From Flavobacteriaceae bacterium UBA3611 (GTDB taxonomy: Bacteria > Bacteroidota > Bacteroidia > Flavobacteriales > Flavobacteriaceae), in the NCBI GenBank assembly GCA_002375495.1, contig DFLU01000012.1, positions 159,033-223,032 on the forward strand: a DNA stretch of 64,000 nucleotides. The letters are read 5' to 3'. Position 1 is the first letter of the stretch. Each line of letters begins with the position of its first letter. The notes beneath the pieces were generated by a model. That model ran no database searches. It was given only the letters and a program-made list of their open reading frames with translations, and was not told the origin of the DNA. Made by a program: the position numbers and the translations under genes. Below, piece after piece: positions 26,441-34,559 of this stretch.

Positions 26441-26965
26441 TTATTGGTTCAGATTGCGCTCTTCGGCATACTGTTTCAACATCAAATCTATCGAACTATG
26501 CTGTGTCACTAAATGCTCTACAAATTCGCGAAAGGCACCATCACCTCCTCGTTTGGTAAGCACCATATCAACTTTAGCCTTAATGTAGTCTGGGGCATTG
26601 CTAGGTACCGCGCTTAAACCTACTTCTTCTAAGAGTTGTAAATCATTGATATCGTCACCAACAAATGCCACCTCAGCAAGTGATATGTTGTGTTTCTCAC
26701 AAATCTTGCGAGCAAGCGCCAATTTATCTTTAACACCTAAATGCACTTCTTGGATCTTCAACTTATCGGCTCTTCTTTGCACGATATGAGTGTTTTCCCC
26801 TGTCATGATCACCAAAGGAATTTCAAGGTATTTCAAAAACAATACGCCTACGCTGTCGCTGGTGTTAAAACGTTTAAACTCTTGGTCTGTATCATCGTAG
26901 TACATACTTCCATCGGTCCATACGCCATCAATATCAGTAATTACCAACTTAGGGAGCGTTTTCAT
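26441..26965 (-). CDS. KdsC-like HAD phosphatase (nonulosonate-9-phosphate or Kdo-8-phosphate type)
   Basis: 174 residues, a short HAD enzyme without a cap domain. Motif I is VITDIDGVWTDGSMYY at residues 8-23 with nucleophile D11 and general acid D13. Motif II is VIMTGEN, the lysine is supplied in KDKLALA, and motif IV is FVGDDINDL near residue 103. KdsC-family proteins remove the phosphate from Kdo-8-phosphate or, in sialic-acid-type clusters, from the 9-phosphate. Its one-base overlap with the NeuB homologue stop strongly supports a nonulosonate role here. The C-terminal 25 residues are longer than in minimal KdsC. Confidence 0.85.
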   Translation of the reverse strand: MKTLPKLVITDIDGVWTDGSMYYDDTDQEFKRFNTSDSVGVLFLKYLEIPLVIMTGENTHIVQRRADKLKIQEVHLGVKDKLALARKICEKHNISLAEVAFVGDDINDLQLLEEVGLSAVPSNAPDYIKAKVDMVLTKRGGDGAFREFVEHLVTQHSSIDLMLKQYAEERNLNQ

Positions 26966-27999
26966 TATTGAAGATTTTCTTGATAAATAATTTCGTCTTT
27001 TGGCATGGCATTTTTAAGTTTTTTGCCAATAATTTCAGTCCGTTGCGACCATTGAAATCCATCACCTGGGCTTAACAAGTGTACGTCTTCTTCTGTAAGT
27101 ATATGTCCTTCTGGAAGTGATTTTAAGGTAGCGATAGATCGCTCCAATTTTTCACGGGCCTCTTTAGTAGCAGCTTCCATTTTTATCTCTTCTGTACCAA
27201 ACGACAATTCTAAATTCCGAATATCTCGAACCATACGATAAATCCCATCAATTTCTAATGAACCCGATTGGTCGGTCCCTCTCATTTGGCGGTCTAGTGT
27301 TATGTGCTTTTCAATGATTTCGGCACCCATGGCAACGGCGGCAACCGGCGTGGCAATACCGACGGTGTGGTCTGAGTACCCAATAGTATATTGAGGATAT
27401 TTCCGCTTCAGATATGGAATCGTTCTAAGATTTACATTTTCATACTCTGCTGGGTATTGAGAAACACAGTGTAAAATTGAAATCTGCTCGTGATGTTTTG
27501 TGATTATTGCAAGTGCTTCGTCAAGATCTTTTTCCCGAGCCATTCCTGTTGAAACTATAATCGGAATTTTGGTCTGTGCCAACGCGTCTAATAACGGTAA
27601 GTTGGTAAGGTCTCTAGAGGCAACTTTTAACTTATCGGGTGTGAAATAATCTAGAATGCTCAAACAACCAATTGCACACAAGGTTTCTACAAAATCGAGT
27701 CCCTTTTCTTTCGCATATTGGTAGCATTCAAAATGCTGCGCGTTATCTAGTTCTAAATATTTTCGGTGTTCGCCATAGGTTTTTCCAAACGAATGGGGAG
27801 AGTTATACGGTCGGGCCATTTGTGAAGCAGAAAGCTCATGTTCCAAATCTCGTTTGGTAAGCTTTACGGCATCCATGCGCGGCAATTTCTTGCCAAACAG
27901 TTTGTCGTACACCGGTCTGGTAACCACATCGATGATGGCTTTTGCGATATCAACAGAACCGTTGTGGTTTTGGCCAATTTCTCCAATGATGTAGGTCAT
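26965..27999 (-). CDS. NeuB-family nonulosonate synthase with SAF domain
   Basis: 344 residues from the ATG at 27999; an ATG at 28014 would overlap the upstream gene by 11. The family condenses phosphoenolpyruvate with a six-carbon sugar to make a nine-carbon sugar acid. The TIM barrel starts IIGEIGQNHNG (4-14) and has YSDHTVG near 208 and EKHITLD at 230-236. The C-terminal SAF (antifreeze-like) domain spans about 287-344. Where sialic and legionaminic enzymes usually have GPDH, this protein has GTDQ (241-244), so the substrate may differ. It sits between a lipoprotein gene and the KdsC-like gene. A second NeuB homologue lies at 31.2-32.9 kb. Confidence 0.85.
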   Translation of the reverse strand: MTYIIGEIGQNHNGSVDIAKAIIDVVTRPVYDKLFGKKLPRMDAVKLTKRDLEHELSASQMARPYNSPHSFGKTYGEHRKYLELDNAQHFECYQYAKEKGLDFVETLCAIGCLSILDYFTPDKLKVASRDLTNLPLLDALAQTKIPIIVSTGMAREKDLDEALAIITKHHEQISILHCVSQYPAEYENVNLRTIPYLKRKYPQYTIGYSDHTVGIATPVAAVAMGAEIIEKHITLDRQMRGTDQSGSLEIDGIYRMVRDIRNLELSFGTEEIKMEAATKEAREKLERSIATLKSLPEGHILTEEDVHLLSPGDGFQWSQRTEIIGKKLKNAMPKDEIIYQENLQ

Positions 28000-28003
28000 G
28001 TCT

Positions 28004-29410
28004 TTACAATTCAATTAGTGTACTTTGTCTTCTTTTATCGATTGCACCACAAAAGTAATCATATCCGTCCTCTAAATTGGGTAGATTGTATTTTTCTGAA
28101 AAGGATTGTTCTCTTTCTACCACTTCAACGGCATAATCTTTAGCATCTTTTTTTCTTCGGAACAACACAAACTTTGCTTCATTTGTTGCATATACTGAGG
28201 TCTGTCCTTCTAAGCTAAGCACTAAATTATTTTCAATTGGTGTGATCTTATCTGTCCCTTTTAAATCGACCTCAATTGTCTCATGTTCTTTGCTGAAATC
28301 TAACACTACATTCAACAACAATTCACCTTTATCTATATATGCCGAGGGAACCCTATCTGTCAACTCAATGTTCATCGCTCCATTAAGTATTCTTTTATCT
28401 GATGATATCGTTATTGGTGTGTCAATCCGACTATAATCACGATTTCTCTTTGCAGATTTCCAAATGTCAATCTCGAGTGAGTTATTATCAAAATAAGTAA
28501 CGATTAGCGAATCTATTGCTTCACGGCCATAAAGATACTCAATAGCTTCATTATAATCGAGTCCAGAATTTCTTGATGACTCTGTGAAACCGCTTCTTAT
28601 GGCGTCGAACAGTGGTTCTATTATAGTTATCCCTTTTATTAAGCTGTCTTTGCTATTTTTATATTCGTCATTCCAATGCATAAAGTTTGTGTAAAACCCA
28701 TTGTTTTGAACCGTTTTTAAAACTTGTTTTTTTACATTTCGAGCCGCCTCTTTTGCAGATGCATTTCCTTGCTGAACCTGTAGGTAATATCTGCCACCAG
28801 CCGCCCTGTCCAACATATCTTTATTCTCTGTGAAATTAAGTTTGTTTTTAAACCCCAAGTTATTACCATACCAGGTTATTGCATCTTCCTTCTTAGCATC
28901 AAGGGTGTAAACAGAATTTCGGCCTCCTAGCATATCTTCTGGTAATGCCTCTAGATAATCTGTTTTACCACACCCGTACGAAAGTGTAGAAACACTCTTG
29001 CCATAAACATCTTCAATATCATCGCGTATCGATATTAATTTTTTCTTCTTATAGGGTTCTAAGCAGCTTGGATAATAAACTGAAGCTCCTCCTCTACCAG
29101 TTGCTAAAAAATCCTCAAAGGCGTCTCCTTTTATGCTACGTTCAAACACATGTAATGAGATGTCATATTTGAAAGCGAGAAATTCTGCCCACGCAGCACC
29201 ATATTTGTTGTCACTATCACGCACCATGTGATGATCTGGAGGGTAGTATTGGTCGGTAAGTTTTACTATGGTAGCATCGGCGGCGTTATAATGTGAACAA
29301 ACATCAGCATTTATTGAAAATAAGGGGTTTTTAGGCTCTTTACAGTTGGCGGTAAGCGCTACGACTATAACCAATAGAAATACTGTTAGCTGGTTTTGGT
29401 TACCGCTCAT
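28004..29410 (-). CDS. Lipoprotein of unknown family in the nonulosonate gene group
   Basis: About 468 residues from the ATG at 29410 (an ATG at 29446 would overlap the beta-helix gene by 47 bases). A signal peptide ends in a lipobox (LTANC, Cys23). The first domain has conserved-looking VCSHYNAAD, YYPPDHHMVRD, STLSYGCGKTDY and NGFYTNFMHWNDE segments, faintly reminiscent of polysaccharide-deacetylase-like barrels. The C-terminal 150 residues look like beta-sandwich. I do not recognise the family. It lies between the beta-helix gene and NeuB, overlapping the former by 11 bases, so it is made together with the nonulosonate enzymes. A role in processing the exported glycan is inference. Confidence 0.6.
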   Translation of the reverse strand: MSGNQNQLTVFLLVIVVALTANCKEPKNPLFSINADVCSHYNAADATIVKLTDQYYPPDHHMVRDSDNKYGAAWAEFLAFKYDISLHVFERSIKGDAFEDFLATGRGGASVYYPSCLEPYKKKKLISIRDDIEDVYGKSVSTLSYGCGKTDYLEALPEDMLGGRNSVYTLDAKKEDAITWYGNNLGFKNKLNFTENKDMLDRAAGGRYYLQVQQGNASAKEAARNVKKQVLKTVQNNGFYTNFMHWNDEYKNSKDSLIKGITIIEPLFDAIRSGFTESSRNSGLDYNEAIEYLYGREAIDSLIVTYFDNNSLEIDIWKSAKRNRDYSRIDTPITISSDKRILNGAMNIELTDRVPSAYIDKGELLLNVVLDFSKEHETIEVDLKGTDKITPIENNLVLSLEGQTSVYATNEAKFVLFRRKKDAKDYAVEVVEREQSFSEKYNLPNLEDGYDYFCGAIDKRRQSTLIEL

Positions 29411-31235
29411 TATCGATAAGAGTGATATGTTTTTCCCGACGAACATCTAGTAGTAGGGATGCATCACTTGGGTTTAGGTTGCTCGTGTCTTTATTATTAC
29501 CAATAATCAATGTGGCCCTTTTTGTTCTAAATTGTCGTCTATTAGTTGTAAAAACAATTTCGTGATTCGGTTTTTGACAGCTTGGATCATAAGAAACAGA
29601 GTTGTTGACAACCTCTACCGTACCTCCTTCTTTGGGTTGAATTACAATAGGATTTGTACCTATAAAACAGCCTGTAATTTTATTATTATTTACTGTTACC
29701 TTTTCGGGGCCGTGATCAGATTTGTATTTGCTCCAAGGTGCCTTAGCAACATAAATTGCGGCGGCGCTATAATTTTCACCTCGATCTTCTTCTAATGTTA
29801 AGGGAATAGGGACCAATGTTTCAACACTCAAAGTATTATTTTCAATATTAGCAGTATTAAATGGTGCCATGATACCGAAATATCTAAAGTTATTGAACAC
29901 ATTGTTTTTTATATTTACTCGGTGTACATAGCCTTTAAATTCATCCTTGTTCCCATACCATGATCGTATACCAAAATCGGCATTGTTGAAAGTGTTCCCC
30001 TCAATTAAGAAATCACCCGTGATGCGCTCAATGTATTGTCCCTCGCTTGTTGTAAAAGATGAGGTATATTCATTGCCAATAAAGTAGACCCCAGAAGAGT
30101 ATTTGTCGAGATATTTAAGGGTAATATGAGGATTTTTTACATCAATCTCCTGTATAGACATCAAGTCAAATTTATTATTCAAAATTTTTATGTCGTCAAT
30201 GATCAATTTTTTCCTCGGATTTTCGTCTTTAGCATATCCAATTAAAATGAATACTCCTGTACGGCTCTCGTCGCAGGAAGAGTTTTGTATCGTAATGTTT
30301 TCTGTGACATCGCCTTCAAACGAATTTCCCACAAAATAGGCTCTGTTCGCTCCATATAAAGAAACATGTACATTGTTCACCATCACATTTCGAGCATTTA
30401 CTATGGCCAATCCATTCATTGCTGGGTCTTCTACGGTAGCTGCTGCATCCCATTCAATCCCGATGTCCTTAAATTCGATGTTTTCTATAGTATGCTGAAT
30501 GCCTTCATAACTAAAATTACCCATAATAGGAACGCCATCTGGAACCATCTTACTGTAGTATTTTTCGGCAGTAGGCCCTTGAATCGTAACAATACCTCCT
30601 CGTCGTGTCGAATACCCAAAGTTAGCTCTGTCGAAACGAAGAATTGTTTTATTCTTTCCCTGACCGTAAACTTTTATATTATCAAAGTCGATAATCAAGT
30701 CCCGTATATAGTACACTCCTTCAGAAAATTCAATACTCCCTCCTCCTGAAGCTGCTACATCTAGCATCATTTCCTTAAGCCAAATATGGTGTGCCGCTTT
30801 AGGAATCGTATTTTCTTTGCCAGGAATCACATTCGGAAACACTCCCCACCATTCTGGATAAAAGGTTTTAGCCTGAAACAAGGCTATATTTGAAATGGAC
30901 TCTGAGCGGTACGAACCCACCCCTTTGGCAGATACATCAAAAATGTGTTGTTTACCAGCAATTATAGGACCGTTCACTATAAGAAAAGTAGCTTCATTCG
31001 CGATCAAAAGACTTCCATTTTTACCAAAAGCCAATGTAATATTGGTTGGAATTTCAACCGTACCATTGACTTCGATTTTCTTTTCTATTCGAATGGTATT
31101 TACTGATCTTCCCGTCTTGTTACGTATGTTTTTAGTAGTAAAGGGTTCCGTTTGTTCCCACACAATCTCCTGTGCGTTACTTACGGCTACAGCAAATGTC
31201 ATCAACAACACAAGTGTATTCTTTAAATATGCCAT
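29400..31235 (-). CDS. Secreted right-handed parallel beta-helix protein
   Basis: 611 residues with a signal peptide ending at AVSNAQ (about 22) and no lipobox. Beta-helix turns run from about residue 110 to 570, with recurring motifs such as VNNVHVSL, IQNSSCDE, IEGNTFNNADFG, IKNNVFNNF and IENNTLSVE. The entry segment FYPEWWGVFPN followed by IPKAAHHIW resembles the pectate-lyase-3 type start. Such proteins are polysaccharide lyases, hydrolases or epimerases, or tail-spike-like binders. There is no sorting domain, so it may stay periplasmic. It overlaps both neighbours (13 and 11 bases) inside the nonulosonate operon. The substrate is unknown. Confidence 0.75.
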   Translation of the reverse strand: MAYLKNTLVLLMTFAVAVSNAQEIVWEQTEPFTTKNIRNKTGRSVNTIRIEKKIEVNGTVEIPTNITLAFGKNGSLLIANEATFLIVNGPIIAGKQHIFDVSAKGVGSYRSESISNIALFQAKTFYPEWWGVFPNVIPGKENTIPKAAHHIWLKEMMLDVAASGGGSIEFSEGVYYIRDLIIDFDNIKVYGQGKNKTILRFDRANFGYSTRRGGIVTIQGPTAEKYYSKMVPDGVPIMGNFSYEGIQHTIENIEFKDIGIEWDAAATVEDPAMNGLAIVNARNVMVNNVHVSLYGANRAYFVGNSFEGDVTENITIQNSSCDESRTGVFILIGYAKDENPRKKLIIDDIKILNNKFDLMSIQEIDVKNPHITLKYLDKYSSGVYFIGNEYTSSFTTSEGQYIERITGDFLIEGNTFNNADFGIRSWYGNKDEFKGYVHRVNIKNNVFNNFRYFGIMAPFNTANIENNTLSVETLVPIPLTLEEDRGENYSAAAIYVAKAPWSKYKSDHGPEKVTVNNNKITGCFIGTNPIVIQPKEGGTVEVVNNSVSYDPSCQKPNHEIVFTTNRRQFRTKRATLIIGNNKDTSNLNPSDASLLLDVRREKHITLIDNER

Positions 31236-32887
31236 TGCTTTCTTACAGTATAGGTTTGATTTTCTAATCTGCCCAAAAATTCTGAAAATGGTATATCTTC
31301 TCCTTCTGGCAATTTAATAAGCTTTGTTTTATCTTCTCTTTTGAAATTATCGATTACCGCTACCATATCACTTAAATTACATTCTTTCAGTTTTGAACTT
31401 TCTAACGCTTCTGAAAGTTGCAGTGCGCGATCATAGTCTTGTTGATAATCTACCGAAAGGTTGATGTATTTCAAATCTTCTACATCGGAAACTATATCAA
31501 CACATCCTTTTCTCGCTTTTTCATCATTCAATATAAACAAGGTGAGATATTCTGAATGCATGGGGTTTTCCATGTTCAAGTACAGATTCCATAGGTATTT
31601 GGTGCTGAACAATTCTGCAGACACCCCAAACGGAACATTATTTGCCCTCACATAATCCAAATCGTTCGCTAGCATTAAATCAATCATTTCATCAATTAAT
31701 TCTGGATCTGTAAACGGGTTGTCACCAGTCACCCTAAAGACCGCTCCCCATTGTTCCTGAAGCGACAATTCCAGCATTCTATCCAACACCGAAACTGCAT
31801 GGCCCCGGTAAACTTTATGTCCGTTTTGATGCCCAACCTCAGCCAGTGGCGTGTCTTCGGCCAAAGTTGAGGTAGCTAAAAACACGTCTTTTACTTTTTC
31901 CGCAGTTTTTAATCGACTGTATAAGAAATCGATGATAGAAGTTCCTCCAAACGGTTTCAATACTTTTAAAGGCAAGCGTTTCGACTTTAGGCGTGCAATT
32001 AGCGCGATGCCTACATCAGCTCTCTGAAATGAATTAAATTGGTGCGTCATAAAATCGACTCCTGCATCAGCTCTTTTAAAATCGCCCCCACCTAGTACTT
32101 TTTTATACATCACATTGCGATAGGGTAATTCAGTTTTGGTCGGGTGTTTTTTGTATTCGCCCAAGGCTAAACTATAATGTTTCAGCTGTTGCACCATAAC
32201 CGCAAATTCATGTGGATACAACGACACTTGGTAGTCGAACTTTCGATTATTACGGGTTAGGGTGATGTGTTTTTCAAGGTATTCGCATCCCTTTGCCAAT
32301 ACCATAAGCGGAATGTTTGTAGTGTCTAAAGAATGGTCTGCCAGCCCTGTGGTATACTGCGGAAATTCTTGTTTTAAATAATCTAAGCTATTAAGGTTTA
32401 AATCTTCTACTTCGGTTGGATAATTACTGAAGCCGTGCATTAAGCATGTTACTTGATCTCCAATGATTCCCAACGCATATTTAATTTCGAGATTGGTAGC
32501 GCATTGTGTTTCCAAAATGAAGGTAACGTCGCTGTAGGTCGCCATCTTCTCCAACATGGTTTTGTTGGTGATGTCAGTGGCATGTAGCTTCAAAAACCGG
32601 AATCCTTCTTCATAACAAAAATCGAAGGACGGAATATCTAACACACAGGGAATTACGTCAATTTCTAGTTCTCTACAACGAGAAAAAACCTTACGCCAAT
32701 TCTCGAACGAGAGGGTGTTGTTTTCGTAGATTTCGTATTTGCTGTAATCTTCCACACAGAAAGCAGCCACATCCATTACCTGCACTGTAAAATAATCGGC
32801 TCCCGCTTCTTTAGCGGCTTTAGCCAGCTCTAATGTATAGGGTAGGCTTCCATTGTGATTAAAAGCACTTTCAGCTATTGTTTTCAA
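31223..32887 (-). CDS. Fusion of NeuB-like synthase and SpsF-like cytidylyltransferase
   Basis: 554 residues and two enzymes in one chain. Residues 1 to about 245 are a NeuB-type barrel (ESAFNHNGSL at 5-14, LADHSLDTTN at 182-191, EKHITL at 205-210). From residue 293 an SpsF/NeuA-like domain begins with IALIARLKSKRLPLKVL (294-310) and has FRVTGDNPFTDPE at 384-396, matching cytidylyltransferases that activate sugar acids with CTP. Residues 246-292 form a linker in place of a full SAF domain. Where sialic acid synthases usually have GPDH, it has KFDY (216-219). It could make and activate a nonulosonate, giving CMP-sugar. It is the first gene of the 18-kb operon. Confidence 0.8.
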   Translation of the reverse strand: MKTIAESAFNHNGSLPYTLELAKAAKEAGADYFTVQVMDVAAFCVEDYSKYEIYENNTLSFENWRKVFSRCRELEIDVIPCVLDIPSFDFCYEEGFRFLKLHATDITNKTMLEKMATYSDVTFILETQCATNLEIKYALGIIGDQVTCLMHGFSNYPTEVEDLNLNSLDYLKQEFPQYTTGLADHSLDTTNIPLMVLAKGCEYLEKHITLTRNNRKFDYQVSLYPHEFAVMVQQLKHYSLALGEYKKHPTKTELPYRNVMYKKVLGGGDFKRADAGVDFMTHQFNSFQRADVGIALIARLKSKRLPLKVLKPFGGTSIIDFLYSRLKTAEKVKDVFLATSTLAEDTPLAEVGHQNGHKVYRGHAVSVLDRMLELSLQEQWGAVFRVTGDNPFTDPELIDEMIDLMLANDLDYVRANNVPFGVSAELFSTKYLWNLYLNMENPMHSEYLTLFILNDEKARKGCVDIVSDVEDLKYINLSVDYQQDYDRALQLSEALESSKLKECNLSDMVAVIDNFKREDKTKLIKLPEGEDIPFSEFLGRLENQTYTVRKQWHI

Positions 32888-32911
32888 GGTGTTGCGAAAT
32901 TATATTTTGCT

Positions 32912-32919
32912 CAAAATTA
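32912..32919 (-). promoter_or_regulatory. Candidate -7 box for the nonulosonate/flippase operon
   Basis: Reads TAATTTTG on the minus strand (TAnnTTTG), 24 bases before the ATG of the NeuB-SpsF fusion, in the divergent spacer with the VCBS gene. No clear -33 TTG. If real, it could drive fourteen genes down to 14580. Confidence 0.35.
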
Positions 32920-32997
32920 CTGTTTTCATACCTAAACTGAATCCCAGAACACAAATAATTAATTATTCATTATATTGTTATTCTATTTTGATAAATC

Positions 32998-34395
32998 ATG
33001 AAATATTTAATATCAATTATTGCCTGCGCTTTCTTTTTAAATCAGAGCATAGCTCAATTTGAACCACCCATTTCGATACCTTTTAATAATACGCAACAAT
33101 ATCTTCGGGGGCTGCACACCGCCGATATAGATGGAGATGGAGACTTGGACGTTATCGGAGGAACAAACGAAGTGTTCTGGAACGAAAACACCGATGGGTT
33201 GGGAACTTTTTCTAATTCTTTACTAATCGATGGTGATTTTCGGCAAACACGAAGTGTCTATGCCGCAGATATTGATGGAGACGGAGACTTAGATGTAATT
33301 GCCGCATCCTGGGAGGAAAATCAGGTTGCTTGGTACGAAAATACAGATGGCCAAGGGACCTTTGGAGTGAGAAATATAGTGAGTACTACTGCAACGGCTG
33401 TGAACTCAGTTAAAGCAGCCGATTTTGACGGCGACGGTGATGTAGATATCACAGCTGCCTGTATTGCAGACAAAGTTACATGGTATGAAAACACAAATGG
33501 TCAAGGGGCATTTGGGACTGAGCAAATCATTACTACCAATGTTGATTTTTGCGAGGAAGTGTATATCGCAGATATAAATGGCGACTCATTCTTAGATCTT
33601 TTATCTATTTCTCTAGCCGACAACAAAATTGCATGGTATGAAAATACAAATGGCCTTGGTAATTTTGGCACTCAAGTACTAATCTATGTAACATCTCCTA
33701 GCAATGTTAATCCAAGCTCTTTGCTAGTAGAAGACTTTGACAATGATGGGGATTTGGACATCGTATATACCACCGATACTTATCAACAACCTGAATTTGG
33801 ACTCCTTGAAAATTTAGATGGATTGGGAACGTTTTCAGCGCCCCAAATTATTGTAACCTCATTAGAAATTTTACATAACTCCGTAGCTTTTGATGTTGAG
33901 AATGATGGTGATATAGATATTATAACTGCTGGGTATGATATTTCTAGCTCAAGTACAAAAGTTTCTTGGTTTCCAAATGACGGAAATGGTTTGTTTGGAA
34001 ATAAAGTTGATATTCAAGTAAATATAGGCGAAGTTTGGGATATCGCAAAAGGCAACTTAAATGGAGATGATTTTACAGATGTCTTAATAGGTACAAATAG
34101 TACTTTAAACTGGTATGCTAATACTGGCGAAATTCTTGTTTTGGGAACAAATGCTATTACCGAAAGCCAAAAAGCGACAATAGTGTATCCTAATCCAACC
34201 ACCGGCCAAATATTTTTAGAAAATAGTTTACATATTGAGACTATAGAGGTCTACGATGCTGCAGGAAAACTCATTGAACGTTTTCAAGATTCAAATACTA
34301 TCAATCTATCAGAATTGAATAATGGAATTTACTTTTTGAAGATGACAGACATATATGACAATAGTACATTACAAAAAGTGGTACTAGTTAAATGA
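32998..34395 (+). CDS. T9SS-secreted FG-GAP/VCBS repeat protein
   Basis: 465 residues with a signal peptide ending near NQSIAQ (about 19). The body contains FG-GAP/VCBS beta-propeller repeats with calcium-loop motifs DIDGDGDLDVI (twice), DFDGDGDVDIT, DINGDSFLDLL and DFDNDGDLDIV, each followed by a WYENTDG-type strand. The last 70 residues are a type A T9SS sorting domain (VYPNPTTGQIFLEN, ending LQKVVLVK). It is the only plus-strand gene between 8.7 and 46.2 kb. It stands between two minus-strand operons and probably has its own control. Function: calcium-stabilised surface protein, perhaps adhesive; no enzyme motif is seen. Confidence 0.85.
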   Translation: MKYLISIIACAFFLNQSIAQFEPPISIPFNNTQQYLRGLHTADIDGDGDLDVIGGTNEVFWNENTDGLGTFSNSLLIDGDFRQTRSVYAADIDGDGDLDVIAASWEENQVAWYENTDGQGTFGVRNIVSTTATAVNSVKAADFDGDGDVDITAACIADKVTWYENTNGQGAFGTEQIITTNVDFCEEVYIADINGDSFLDLLSISLADNKIAWYENTNGLGNFGTQVLIYVTSPSNVNPSSLLVEDFDNDGDLDIVYTTDTYQQPEFGLLENLDGLGTFSAPQIIVTSLEILHNSVAFDVENDGDIDIITAGYDISSSSTKVSWFPNDGNGLFGNKVDIQVNIGEVWDIAKGNLNGDDFTDVLIGTNSTLNWYANTGEILVLGTNAITESQKATIVYPNPTTGQIFLENSLHIETIEVYDAAGKLIERFQDSNTINLSELNNGIYFLKMTDIYDNSTLQKVVLVK

Positions 34396-34517
34396 TAAAT
34401 TGCTAAATCATAATTTATTTTGAAGTAAAATTAGTGATTGATAAATTTAAACACTACAACATCGGTTTACAATATAATAGGCGATTCTAATTTTTATACA
34501 TAAAGTTCTTGGAAAAA

Positions 34518-34541
34518 TTCAGCAAAGTTAAATGTGCTGAA
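34518..34541 (-). terminator. Probable terminator of the rfb-wec-lyase operon
   Basis: On the minus strand, TTCAGCA and TGCTGAA form a 7-bp stem with a 10-base loop, followed at once by TTTTTCC. It lies 18 bases past the lyase stop. The stem is short with only three G-C pairs, so strength is uncertain. The rest of the 164-base gap (34396-34559) is AT-rich with no gene. Confidence 0.4.
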
Positions 34542-34559
34542 ACGTACGGAAATAAGTGT

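Noticed and set aside
26965..27999. NeuB homologue as an inactive enzyme because GPDH is GTDQ
   Set aside because: Related synthases vary at this position and all other motifs and the SAF domain are intact.
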